From Symbiodinium natans (lineage: Eukaryota; Sar; Dinophyceae; Suessiales; Symbiodiniaceae), in NCBI GenBank assembly GCA_905221605.1, contig CAJNDS010000571.1, forward strand, positions 64,001-111,619: a stretch of 47,619 nt of DNA, written 5' to 3'. A program made the translations under genes and the position numbers. This document shows, one piece after another, positions 31,526 through 40,399 of the stretch. Within the stretch, counting starts at the first letter, position 1; each line of letters starts with the position of its first letter. The notes under the pieces were generated by a model. That model saw nothing but the letters and a program-made list of their open reading frames with translations. It was not told the origin of the DNA and did not search any database.

Positions 31526-31751
31526 CTGGAAGCTGTAGAAGTGACTGTGCACGTTTTTGCTTGCTTTAGGTGTAGTTGGGTCTCGAGAACTCCCACTGAC
31601 GTTTGAGTTTGTTTTATGGCTGTGGAGAACACGTGGCAGAGCAGAGTTTTCACCTGTGTGTAAAAAGTTTCACTGACGAAGCCTCCGGCTTGTGAATTTG
31701 GCTCAAGTCGTGAGAAAAGAGGGTTCAGCGCGCTGCTGCTGTGTTTTCACA
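31526..31751 (+). repeat. Second part of the 5' LTR of the plus-strand element
   Basis: 226 bp from CTGGAAGCTG to TTTTCACA, about 97% identical to the end of the 3' LTR (to 45046). Contains TTTGGCTCAAG at 31697-31707. Confidence 0.93.
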
Positions 31752-31763
31752 TGGTAGCGGAGC
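31752..31763 (+). promoter_or_regulatory. Primer-binding site of plus-strand element
   Basis: TGGTAGCGGAGC directly abuts the LTR end. It matches 10 of 12 bases of the initiator tRNA-Met site and 11 of 12 of the PBS of the minus-strand element. Confidence 0.82.
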
Positions 31764-31925
31764 GTGTGTAGCACGCTCGTAGAAACTAGCCATGGCTGAT
31801 CCCGGGCTGTCGACCCCTGTGCCTGACGACGAAGCTTTGTTTGGCCCGGTGGTGCCCAGGACGGGCAACAACCGCCAACACAACCCCCTGGAGCTTCTGC
31901 TGCAGCGGGAGGACCCGCCACGGTC

Positions 31926-33137
31926 GTGGGACTTGACCCTCAACTCCAGCAGATGATGGTCCAGATGATGCAGAGTCAGCAAATGATGCAGAATCAGCAA
32001 CAGACACTTCAAGTTCTGGTGGCAAAGATGGAGGCCGACGAGAGAAGGAGACGTGAGCAGGAAGCATTGTCGGCAGCTGTGAGCAACCCATTTGGGGCTG
32101 CTTCAAGTGCAGCAGCTGCTGGAAGTCCCACGGCAAAGGCTTCTGCTCCTTCACCGGCACCATCACAGAACCTGCATGTTGGAAGTAACCGTGCAGAGAA
32201 GTATCTGCCAGCATTGCCGCTCATCGATAATGTGTCGATGGGAAAAGGGCGTGTGAGAGAGCTGGAGGAGTACCATCGGTGGTGCGAGGTGCTTGCTTCC
32301 TGGCTGGCGTTGATAGACGACAACTATGTCAATGAGTTGCGCCAGGCAATGACGCATGACCGTGAGATCAAGCAGTCTGACATGGCAGTTCCGGTAGCAT
32401 CGCGTTCGGCAAGGTTGTTTTCCTGCCTGCAACAAAGTCTGCAGAAGTTCGAACGTGGGATGGAACTGGTGAGAAGCACGTCGATGCGTCAAGGACAAGC
32501 TGCTTGTGGTTATGAGGTGATGCGTCAAATGCACCAGACCTTCAGCATTGTCTCTCGCATGGAGGCCATTGCTGTGAGAGATGAAGCCCTTCGCTTAACT
32601 TCGAAGGCGAGTTCGTACAAGCGACCGCTTGACTGCGTCCGCTTCCTTGAGGACGAGCTTGGGAAGGTAGACCAGAAGCTGCATCGGTTCCCTGAACTGA
32701 GGCTTGGAGCATCTGATCGTTCAACCCTTCTTCTTCAATCTGTCAGCCCAGAGTGTAGGCATTACGTTGTCCTGCATGGGAAGTCTGGGAGCTGGGAGGA
32801 ACTGGTTGAAAGCATTCGGTTCTACGAGGAGCAGACCCGATTGTGTGATGCTGGTTCGCTGAATGCAGTTGGGGAGCGCGGCCTCTGCTGGAACTGTGGC
32901 AAATCAGGCCATATGAGTTGGCAGTGCCCCGACAAGAGCTCTGGCAAAGGGAAGAAGAGGGATGAACCGAAAGGTGGAAAGCCTTCTGGTTCCAAGAATC
33001 GAGAGAAGAGCCCTAAAGGGAAGGGCAAAGGCAAAGGGAAGACAGACAAAGGAAAGGGTGGAAAGCCCAAGGGGAAGCCAAAGAACAAAGGAAAGCCCAA
33101 GGGCCGAGCTGTGGAAGACGAGCAGTCTGACCGGTGA
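31926..33137 (+). CDS. gag of plus-strand element
   Basis: Open frame of 403 codons. The first in-frame ATG is at about 31953-31956 within a Met/Gln-rich stretch (QQMMVQMMQSQQMMQNQQQ). Upstream, an ATG at 31792 opens a different frame (MADPGLSTPVPDD) that stops near 31955, so the natural N-terminus may have been joined to gag before a frameshift around 31870. Capsid-like helices span about 95-300. A CCHC knuckle CWNCGKSGHMSWQC is at 321-334, then a Lys/Gly-rich basic tail (about 335-400). The stop TGA (33135-33137) overlaps the pol ATG (33137-33139). Confidence 0.88.
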   Translation: MGLDPQLQQMMVQMMQSQQMMQNQQQTLQVLVAKMEADERRRREQEALSAAVSNPFGAASSAAAAGSPTAKASAPSPAPSQNLHVGSNRAEKYLPALPLIDNVSMGKGRVRELEEYHRWCEVLASWLALIDDNYVNELRQAMTHDREIKQSDMAVPVASRSARLFSCLQQSLQKFERGMELVRSTSMRQGQAACGYEVMRQMHQTFSIVSRMEAIAVRDEALRLTSKASSYKRPLDCVRFLEDELGKVDQKLHRFPELRLGASDRSTLLLQSVSPECRHYVVLHGKSGSWEELVESIRFYEEQTRLCDAGSLNAVGERGLCWNCGKSGHMSWQCPDKSSGKGKKRDEPKGGKPSGSKNREKSPKGKGKGKGKTDKGKGGKPKGKPKNKGKPKGRAVEDEQSDR

Positions 33138-36100
33138 TGGCAATGCGGTCTCATCATCTGAGTGGCTTGGGTCCGGGGACAAGAACTAATGAGCCCAATG
33201 AAGCTGAGCCCCCTCGTCTCACCATGACGAACGGAGAGATCGACAGACTGAACCAGTCATCCTCTAGGAATAGCTCTTTCGCATGGCTCATTGATAGTGG
33301 GGCCACCTGCCACGTGTTGTCAGAGAGTGCGTTGGGTTTTTACGAAGTCGTCAAGGAGCATTCGGGACCTCTTCCTGTGCTCATGAGTGCTAGCGATACG
33401 CCCATGGAATGTGTCAAGTTGGTTGACATTCGGGTGAAGTTTGGGAAGTTGGGGCCCGTAGTGCTTCAACAGGTCTTGGTTTGCAAGATTGGTTTCAACG
33501 TAGTCAGTTCTTGGCAAGCATCCCTTTCGGGATGGAGTACCTGGCTCACCTCAGAGCCTGGAGCAAGCTGCTTGGTGAAGCAGACGGAACGAGGTTCCTC
33601 GATGTGGGTGCCTTTGGTTCGTGAAGCCAGGAGCTGGTGGGCGTTGGCTAAGGAGATTGGCCCTACCAAGGCAAAGCCGAAAGGAAGAAGAAGCAAAGGG
33701 GGCTCACCCAAGCCGGGGTGGAGCCCGAATGACGACGCGATGGAAGTGGATAAGGTGCAGAAGAAGGCACCGCCCAACGTAGGAAGAGCATTGGAGGTGA
33801 CACCTTTTAAGTTTTTGCTGCGAGCATTTTCAGTGAAGCAACATGTGGGGGAACACGAGCTGCATGAGCATGTTTTACAGGAGCGTTTGAGTGGATGTGA
33901 GCATGCTGCAGTTGCAAAAGTAGGAGTAGACCTGGAAACCCCACCCTCTGCATGTTGTGCTGAAGCTTTATGTTCCGCCGCAGCTGTTTTGCTTAAGTCT
34001 GCAAGCAACACGTCTTTGGAGAAGCAAACCAGTAGGGACACACGCTGTGGAGACAAGGGTTTTGAGTGCGTAGGGGTAGGGCCTGTGCCGCTCCAGCCTC
34101 AGAGTGTTTGCATTAGGAGTAGGAGTGTCTTGCGTGTAGGACGTAGGAGTGACTTGCACCCCAGCGCTTGTGTGCCTGAGTGTTTGTTGGGACAGACTGA
34201 AGAGAGGAAGTGTGCCTTTCGGAGCTTGCGTTGGCCAGGAGTGTTTCTGAAAGCATTGCTGGTGTTGTGTGCTCTAGGAGTGTTTTGCTCAAAGCCTGGA
34301 GCCTTTGTAAGGGACCTTGGAAAGGATGGAGCTTCCGGAAGCCTCGCCTCCGCTCTGTCTTGTGAACTCCCAAAGTGGGAGTGTGGCCCAGGTGGAAGCC
34401 TTTTCGACGAGCATGATTGCTCGTCTTGCGCACCGGTTCGAGGAGGAAGGTCAGCTGTCTCTTTCGAGGCAGCTTCTCCAAAATATCGACCTTTTTACCT
34501 CGACCCCTGGCTCGGTCGAACGGCTGTTGGGGATTCCAGCCTGCCTTGGGGAGTTGGAGACACAGGAGTTGGTGATCAATACAAGCGGCGTTCCGGTGAA
34601 GCAACCTATGCTCATTGCCGAGCTGCGAGCCATTGCTGCTCCGACGGTGGACCAGTCGGTTTTGACGGACACCCTCATCGAGGAGCACGACCGTCGTGCA
34701 GAGTATGCAAGGTATGGCTATGTTTTGACCACCATGGGGGTGGTAGTCGCCGATGTGAGTGCTACCATCCGCCAACCGCACCTTCCATGCGAGCAAAGGG
34801 GGTACTGGCGCAACAATCAGGTTGGCATCCAGCTCACCTTGAAGAAATTCCTTCTGTACCTGGAGGCGATTCGAGAGTTGCGGTGCCATCCTGCCCAATA
34901 CCAATTGTTCGAGGCAGGGCTAGCAAGCATTCTGCCAAACGAGCTCAAGGTCGAGCGTGTGCCGGCTGCCGACTTGAGAGCGCTTTTGGCGGACGTGCTC
35001 GTCCAGAGCAACCGCCGGGTGACTTTGGCTGCTCAACCGCCAACTATAATACCGGATGTTGCACCATCCGCGTCGGGTGGCACGGCACCGCCTCTTCACA
35101 AAAGTGCCCCAGCTCCACCTCCTTCGGGGTGGGCTTTGCTCAACCAAGCGCGTGCAAAAGCCGAGGCAATGATTCGATTGCATGCCGACATGAAGAGAGC
35201 TGCAACAGCCGAGGTGGCTCCATCAGCGTCGACGGGCCCCGCTTTTCCACCAGGGCCTCCGGCTTTCTTGCCGTTCAGCCCTCCTTCCCCGCTTACGCCG
35301 TCCGTCTTTTCCTATGCTCCATCTTCGGCACCAGGCACGCCTATGGAAGCAGGCATGCCTCTAACTCCGCCTCCTCTACCTCCTCCATCTTGGGCACCAG
35401 GCACGCCTATGGAAGCAAGCCTGCCTATACCTCCGCCTCCTCTACCTCCTCCATCGACACCGCACCCAGATACATTGAGGGAGCTTGCGGGCGAGGTTCC
35501 AATGGAGGTCGAGACGCCGATGACGCCCGTGGAGGCATTCGGTGCCCCTGGGACCCCTATGGACGTGAGTTCCGAGGTCCCAATGGAGCCAATGGTCGGT
35601 GGGATTGGAAGTCCGGGGAGCGCTTCTCCTTTGACCCCGCCGGCAGAGACGAGTATGGTGGTTCCAAACCCACCTATGGACAATTCGGATGTGGGAGACT
35701 CTGGCTCCGAGATGGATTGATATGCTTGGGTATGGGCCCTGAGGGCCTAAAAGCCGGGCATGAGTTGCTCCGATCTTCGCCGCAATGCACAAAATTGGTA
35801 GGAGTAGGTCTGAAAGCCCTGCTGTTTGCAGTAGGAGACTGGCTGTGTGCATTAGGAGGTAGTGTAGGAGCGTTTGAGTGCTTGGTAGGTGACTGTGAGT
35901 GCAGCCTGCCTGCCGCGAATGGGTCTGCACACTGTCCCTCTGTGCCCAGGTCTTCATGGAAAGGAAGCAGTGCCTTGGCTTTAGGGTTGGTTCTGGGTTT
36001 GGTTTTCAGAGGTTGGCTGCGTAGGTGCGTGAAGCTTTTGAGTGTGCGCAGTAGGAGTAGGCTGAAGTTTGTGCGTGTAACTTTGGTAGGACGTGTGCCA

Positions 36101-39100
36101 CGTAGGTCTTGGAGTGTTGTGCGCCGCCTGTTGTTTTTGCGTGGCGTGCTTGTTTGTGAGTTGAAAGCTGAGCCTACGGGCGAGGAAGCAAAAGGGCCCA
36201 TGATGAAACGTTGGCGTGCCTTTAAGAAGTGGGCCTTGTGTGGGCTTCGGTCCCTGCGGGGGTCCGAGCAAAAGAAGGCCGTGGCACGTTCTGAGGCCCT
36301 GCGTATGCTTGCTGGTTTGCCGACCCCGGTTGTTGTGAATTCGGAGTCGGAGGAAGAGTTGATTCCTGATCCGTTGGAATCTGAACTTGCGAAACCCAGC
36401 GGAAGTGAACCCCCTAGGCCCTCCGATGTTCGAAAGAAACCCCGTGTGGAGAATGTTCCCTCAGGTGAACCGGGTGCCCTGAGTTCCCCGGAGGTGGTGA
36501 GCGATGCTCTGGATCCTGAGGTTCCGGTCTATTTGACCTCGGAGCGGCTGAAGGCGCACCGAAATAAGGGCCACCAACCTTATCTTAGTTGCTGTGACAC
36601 ATGTCAAAGCGCTAGAGGGAGAGTGCCGGCTCGTAGGAAGCACATGAAACACCACCACGGACCCGGAGAGTTGCAAGTCGACTTTGGATTTTTCGGAAAG
36701 AATGTCCGTTTCCTTCTCATGGTTCATGTGGTGTCGGGGTACATACATACCGTGGTCTTAGGACCTGAGGATGAAGTGCCCGCTGTATCGGTTTGCAAAG
36801 CCTTTACGGAAATGGGATTGAGTGGATTGGACATTGTTGTCCACGGAGACCAAGAAAATCTCCTCGAGAGTGTTTTCCGCAATGCAGCGAAACACCGGAC
36901 ATTCGGGGGGAGGTCAATGCACTGGGTCCCGTTCGCGATAAACAGACCTCAAGCGAAGGGCATCGTTGAACGCCATGTTTGCCTTGTGAAAGAAGCGTTC
37001 TGGTCTGTTTGGCTGGGCTTAGAAGAGCGTGTAGGTGAAAAGTTGCCTCTAGGGAGCCATCTGTTTGTTGAGGCCATGAGGTACTCTGTTAGGATGCATA
37101 ACTTGTTTCATGTGTCCAAGGAACACAGCACGCCGTTGGAGAGACTGCGTGGGTCGACAGTTCAGCCAGTGAAGAGCTGTGAGTTTGGGGTTGTGGGCTT
37201 TGGGAAGCCTCAGAAGGACTACCCAGAGCACCGCGGAAAGCGCTTGGTGAGGGCACTCTATGTAGGACCTCACGGTGCTAATGGATCCGGGATTCGGGTC
37301 TTTGTTCCAATAGGTATTGGAAAGCCCCCTCGTTTGGAAATCTTCAGCTCTTTTCGTGCCAAAGATCCAGTGGAGTTTGACAAAGCTGCTTTGCGTGACC
37401 TTCGCGGTAATAAGGAAGACCCTGAAAGACCCATCAAGTTCGATGTTCCAATCGATGGTCCGAGTCCGCCGCTTGATTCCCCAAATATCCCTGAAGGAAG
37501 TCTTGAGTTTCCTGTTGAACGCACCGAACCACCTGCTCTTGAGGGCCCTGAAGCAATGGAAGAAGAAGGAGAGTTGGATGGGTATTCTCCGGATTTTTCG
37601 GACGTGCCTGAAGAAACAGGCATGGAGGTTGAGCCTCCCGGAGGCGTAGGTCTTGAGGACCTCGACGCCCCTATGGATCCAGGAGAAGACGATGCCATGG
37701 AAGAGGGCCTGACGTGGCTCTATGAGCATGGCCTTAGGCAACTCTTTGATGGGCCTGACTTGAGAGTAACGACAAAAATCCGTAAGGGAGATGACGTCAA
37801 AGAGTGGTTCCGTATGAAGTTTGGTGGAAAGAAGATTTGGGTCCATGTCCCGGACAATGCGGTTTGCGAAGTTTCTGGCAAGGTTTTGCCTCGTAAGCAT
37901 CTTGAAGAAGGTATGAGACTCGAGCTCTCAGAACTTGATGCTTTTGGTGTAGCTACGATTATAGGAGAAGCTGAGGCCCGTAAACGAGCTACGCGGAGAA
38001 TCCATACGACTAGGTGGGTTCTGACTTCGAAACCGTCGGCCACGAACCCTGAACGAGTTCGTGCTCGTCTTGTTGTGAGAGACTACGCATTTGGATCCAA
38101 TCCTCTAACTGATGGGATATATTCCCCCACCACGTCTTTGGAAGCCTTGAGGGGTGTCCTTGCTATTCATGCTGTCAGAGGTGGCACCTTGTTGTCAGCC
38201 GATGTGAGCGTTGCTTTCATGCAAGCGCCTGTGCAGGGAGTAGAGTGTATCCGGTTTCCGAATGGGATGTATGATGAGGAGAACAAGCCGCTGTTTGCGC
38301 AGCTACACAAAGCCATGAATGGCTTGAGAGTAGGACCACTGAGCTGGTACCTAGAGTTTACAAGCACGCTGCGTAAGCAGTTTGGGTTTGGTGAGACTGC
38401 CGACCCTACTGTGCATCACCGGCTTGAGAAGGATGGTGCGCTGACCTTGGTGTTAGTGTATGTTGACGATCTCATCATCTTCTCCCAGAATCCGCCAGTT
38501 GCCAAGGATCTGTACGCTAAGCTAGCGAAGATCTATAAAATGAAGCAGACAGGGCTTCTAGAACCTGGCAAGACTGGGCAGCTCGAGTTCTTGGGTCGAG
38601 TGATCGCCCGAACCACTGAGCACGGGCCTGTGTTCTTTGGCCTGAAGCCGGGGTACTTGAAGTCGCTTGGAGAAGAGTTTGGCATTAGCGGAAAAGGTGT
38701 GAAACCAGTGCTGGGAAACCTCGAGAGGGAGTACCGGAAGAAGGAGGCTGGAACACCTATCAGCACTGAGGCGTATGAACGCTATAGACGTGTGCTTGGT
38801 AAGTTGATGTGGGCGAGCCTGACGTTGCCGCATTTGTCCTGCCCGGTAGGATTTCTGGGCCGGTATCAGAGTGACCCAGATAGCCAGGCAGAAGCTTGCT
38901 TGAGACGCGTGGTTCGCTGGGTGATGGCTTTGCCTGAGTACCTTCAGCGATTTTCGGCAGAAGCGTTTGAGTATCCTTGCTGCGCTTCGGAAACCATGCT
39001 CTCTGGCTTTGTGGATGCGTCATGGAACATTTGCTCTGTGTCTGGTGCCATTGTGAAGTGGCATGGCATCATGATCAAAACTTTCTCGCGGAAACAGTCG

Positions 39101-40267
39101 GTGACCGCGTTGAGTTCGGCGGAGGCCGAATTGGCAGCCCTGACTGAGGCAGCCAAAGAGTCGGTGTACTTGTCTTTTCTCATGGAAACGCTCCTGTATG
39201 GAATGCCCAAAGGAGAGACCGGTGAGTTTCCGATTCACCTGGCTTCGGATTCGGAAGCCGCTTTGTCGATTAGCAAAATGACGGGGTTGTTACGCCGTGT
39301 TCGGCACCTGGAGCTTCGTCATCGCTATCTTCAAGAGCTAGTCCACCTGGAAAGGCTGATTCTAAGCTTCATCAGTGGAGAACGGAATCCAGCCGATGGA
39401 CTGACGAAATCTCCTGAGGAGTTGTTGCTTGAGCATTTGCTGGTTGCGTGTGGACTGGAAAGAGTGTGTGAAGAAGACCTTCAGTGTCTTGTAGTTCCTG
39501 AACACCTTCGTGAACGAATGGAAGAACTTGAAGAAGTATGTGAAAAGCTTGAGAAAATCCCGACAAACCTGGCGAAGTACGAGCCAGTGGCAAGAGACCT
39601 TGCGTTGGGATCTGTTCCTCTGCTTGTGATCGAGGTGTTTTGTTCAACGGACAGTGCGTTGTGCCGAGCGTGTGCTCGTGACCGAGTAGCATATATAGGC
39701 ATAACTGAGAAAGAAGACTTCTTAAGCAAGAGTACTCAAATGTTTCTAGGAGAGGTCTTGCTGTGTCTGTTGAGTAGGAAACCGCCCCAGATCTATGTCC
39801 ACATAGCTTCCCCGTGTACCGCTGGATGTAGCTACCGCTTTAAGAACTGGCATCGACCGAAGTTTCGACATCGGTGGCGAGAGCAGGTCAAGAAGCATGT
39901 TGCATCTTGGAAAGCTCTAGGAAGACTTCTGGAGGACCGCTGCAAAGAGATCCTGGTTACCCAGGAATGGCCAAAGAACTGTGGTCTTTGGAAGGAGGAA
40001 AGTTATCTGAAAGAAAAGAAGCGCCTTGGTCTGAACTGTGGAAGGGTTGTGGACCGTTGTGCCTTCGACGGGGTCTTTAAGCGGTGGTTCTTTGCTACAA
40101 ACCGAGAGGAGTGGAGTGAAATCTTCTCTGGAAAGCCCTGTGACAAAAGTCATCAGCATGTTTCACTTGCTAGTGTCGAAGACACAGGTATCTATCCGAC
40201 TAAACTGGGTAGAGCTCTTTTGCGTGCTGCGAAAGTCACGTTAGGTCTTGTAGGAACACCTTCTTAG
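33137..40267 (+). CDS. Copia-type pol: protease, integrase, RT, RNase H, methyltransferase-like C-terminus
   Basis: Uninterrupted frame of ~2,376 codons (numbering from 33134). Protease WLIDSGATCHV is at 51-61. The integrase zinc motif HRNKGH...CCDTC is at 1142-1157, with catalytic residues in QVDFGF (D1183), VHGDQ (D1239) and IVER (E1279). RT spans about 1620-1800 with YVDDL at 1776. RNase H spans about 1957-2095 (FVDASW, SSAEAEL, ASDSEAAL, NPADGLTK). Residues ~2160-2377 form an extra domain: VIEVFCSTDSALCRAC, then IASPCTAGCSYR, VTQEWPKNCGLW, DGVFKRWFFATN and IYPTKLGRALL. Their order and spacing resemble a diverged C5-methyltransferase fold. Residues ~255-1010, between protease and integrase, have an odd Cys/Ser/Arg/Gly-rich composition and overlap a second ORF in another frame. 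Confidence 0.9.
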   Translation: MAMRSHHLSGLGPGTRTNEPNEAEPPRLTMTNGEIDRLNQSSSRNSSFAWLIDSGATCHVLSESALGFYEVVKEHSGPLPVLMSASDTPMECVKLVDIRVKFGKLGPVVLQQVLVCKIGFNVVSSWQASLSGWSTWLTSEPGASCLVKQTERGSSMWVPLVREARSWWALAKEIGPTKAKPKGRRSKGGSPKPGWSPNDDAMEVDKVQKKAPPNVGRALEVTPFKFLLRAFSVKQHVGEHELHEHVLQERLSGCEHAAVAKVGVDLETPPSACCAEALCSAAAVLLKSASNTSLEKQTSRDTRCGDKGFECVGVGPVPLQPQSVCIRSRSVLRVGRRSDLHPSACVPECLLGQTEERKCAFRSLRWPGVFLKALLVLCALGVFCSKPGAFVRDLGKDGASGSLASALSCELPKWECGPGGSLFDEHDCSSCAPVRGGRSAVSFEAASPKYRPFYLDPWLGRTAVGDSSLPWGVGDTGVGDQYKRRSGEATYAHCRAASHCCSDGGPVGFDGHPHRGARPSCRVCKVWLCFDHHGGGSRRCECYHPPTAPSMRAKGVLAQQSGWHPAHLEEIPSVPGGDSRVAVPSCPIPIVRGRASKHSAKRAQGRACAGCRLESAFGGRARPEQPPGDFGCSTANYNTGCCTIRVGWHGTASSQKCPSSTSFGVGFAQPSACKSRGNDSIACRHEESCNSRGGSISVDGPRFSTRASGFLAVQPSFPAYAVRLFLCSIFGTRHAYGSRHASNSASSTSSILGTRHAYGSKPAYTSASSTSSIDTAPRYIEGACGRGSNGGRDADDARGGIRCPWDPYGREFRGPNGANGRWDWKSGERFSFDPAGRDEYGGSKPTYGQFGCGRLWLRDGLICLGMGPEGLKAGHELLRSSPQCTKLVGVGLKALLFAVGDWLCALGGSVGAFECLVGDCECSLPAANGSAHCPSVPRSSWKGSSALALGLVLGLVFRGWLRRCVKLLSVRSRSRLKFVRVTLVGRVPRRSWSVVRRLLFLRGVLVCELKAEPTGEEAKGPMMKRWRAFKKWALCGLRSLRGSEQKKAVARSEALRMLAGLPTPVVVNSESEEELIPDPLESELAKPSGSEPPRPSDVRKKPRVENVPSGEPGALSSPEVVSDALDPEVPVYLTSERLKAHRNKGHQPYLSCCDTCQSARGRVPARRKHMKHHHGPGELQVDFGFFGKNVRFLLMVHVVSGYIHTVVLGPEDEVPAVSVCKAFTEMGLSGLDIVVHGDQENLLESVFRNAAKHRTFGGRSMHWVPFAINRPQAKGIVERHVCLVKEAFWSVWLGLEERVGEKLPLGSHLFVEAMRYSVRMHNLFHVSKEHSTPLERLRGSTVQPVKSCEFGVVGFGKPQKDYPEHRGKRLVRALYVGPHGANGSGIRVFVPIGIGKPPRLEIFSSFRAKDPVEFDKAALRDLRGNKEDPERPIKFDVPIDGPSPPLDSPNIPEGSLEFPVERTEPPALEGPEAMEEEGELDGYSPDFSDVPEETGMEVEPPGGVGLEDLDAPMDPGEDDAMEEGLTWLYEHGLRQLFDGPDLRVTTKIRKGDDVKEWFRMKFGGKKIWVHVPDNAVCEVSGKVLPRKHLEEGMRLELSELDAFGVATIIGEAEARKRATRRIHTTRWVLTSKPSATNPERVRARLVVRDYAFGSNPLTDGIYSPTTSLEALRGVLAIHAVRGGTLLSADVSVAFMQAPVQGVECIRFPNGMYDEENKPLFAQLHKAMNGLRVGPLSWYLEFTSTLRKQFGFGETADPTVHHRLEKDGALTLVLVYVDDLIIFSQNPPVAKDLYAKLAKIYKMKQTGLLEPGKTGQLEFLGRVIARTTEHGPVFFGLKPGYLKSLGEEFGISGKGVKPVLGNLEREYRKKEAGTPISTEAYERYRRVLGKLMWASLTLPHLSCPVGFLGRYQSDPDSQAEACLRRVVRWVMALPEYLQRFSAEAFEYPCCASETMLSGFVDASWNICSVSGAIVKWHGIMIKTFSRKQSVTALSSAEAELAALTEAAKESVYLSFLMETLLYGMPKGETGEFPIHLASDSEAALSISKMTGLLRRVRHLELRHRYLQELVHLERLILSFISGERNPADGLTKSPEELLLEHLLVACGLERVCEEDLQCLVVPEHLRERMEELEEVCEKLEKIPTNLAKYEPVARDLALGSVPLLVIEVFCSTDSALCRACARDRVAYIGITEKEDFLSKSTQMFLGEVLLCLLSRKPPQIYVHIASPCTAGCSYRFKNWHRPKFRHRWREQVKKHVASWKALGRLLEDRCKEILVTQEWPKNCGLWKEESYLKEKKRLGLNCGRVVDRCAFDGVFKRWFFATNREEWSEIFSGKPCDKSHQHVSLASVEDTGIYPTKLGRALLRAAKVTLGLVGTPS
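34326..35720 (+). CDS. Embedded ORF overlapping pol in another frame; unknown protein, ~464 aa
   Basis: This frame is +1 relative to pol and lies wholly inside it. From the ATG at 34326 it encodes ~464 residues. Residues ~1-245 look like a helical, balanced-charge globular domain (for example MIARLAHRFEEEGQLSLSRQ, LIEEHDRRAEYARYGYVLTT, LKKFLLYLEAIRELRC). Residues ~300-467 are Pro-rich with repeated APGTPMEA / PPPLPPPS / EVPMEV units and an acidic end (DSGSEMD). The pol translation of the same DNA is Cys/Arg/Ser-rich and looks like an out-of-frame reading. Both frames are open for ~465 codons. The protein matches no family I recognise. It could be a captured host or viral gene, an overprinted element protein, or part of an intron. 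Confidence 0.55.
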   Translation: MELPEASPPLCLVNSQSGSVAQVEAFSTSMIARLAHRFEEEGQLSLSRQLLQNIDLFTSTPGSVERLLGIPACLGELETQELVINTSGVPVKQPMLIAELRAIAAPTVDQSVLTDTLIEEHDRRAEYARYGYVLTTMGVVVADVSATIRQPHLPCEQRGYWRNNQVGIQLTLKKFLLYLEAIRELRCHPAQYQLFEAGLASILPNELKVERVPAADLRALLADVLVQSNRRVTLAAQPPTIIPDVAPSASGGTAPPLHKSAPAPPPSGWALLNQARAKAEAMIRLHADMKRAATAEVAPSASTGPAFPPGPPAFLPFSPPSPLTPSVFSYAPSSAPGTPMEAGMPLTPPPLPPPSWAPGTPMEASLPIPPPPLPPPSTPHPDTLRELAGEVPMEVETPMTPVEAFGAPGTPMDVSSEVPMEPMVGGIGSPGSASPLTPPAETSMVVPNPPMDNSDVGDSGSEMD

Positions 40268-40382
40268 GTCGGCAGTAGGAGTGCTCGCTTTCGGACTTTG
40301 CCTGGGATGAGATGTTTAAGCGCTGGAAACACCGAGCTGTGAAGAAGTGCGTGGCTCTGAGGCATCACAGTCCAAGCGGGGG
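40268..40382 (+). other. 3' internal region and polypurine tract (40374-40382)
   Basis: 115 bp between the pol stop and the 3' LTR. Ends in AAGCGGGGG directly before TGTGAAAG, a good polypurine tract matching that of the minus-strand element. This fixes the true 3' LTR start at 40383. Confidence 0.82.
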
Positions 40383-40399
40383 TGTGAAAGTTCCTGTCT
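40383..40399 (+). repeat. First 17 bp of the 3' LTR, before the nested insertion
   Basis: TGTGAAAGTTCCTGTCT, identical to the start of the inverted 5' LTR. The rest of the LTR resumes at 44664 after the insert. Confidence 0.88.

Noticed and set aside
34113-34904. 263-codon minus-strand frame under pol
   Set aside because: A shadow of the two overlapping plus-strand frames. Composition is unremarkable and there are no motifs.
37049-37900. 283-codon minus-strand frame
   Set aside because: Lies opposite integrase and downstream pol sequence with clear coding motifs on the plus strand.
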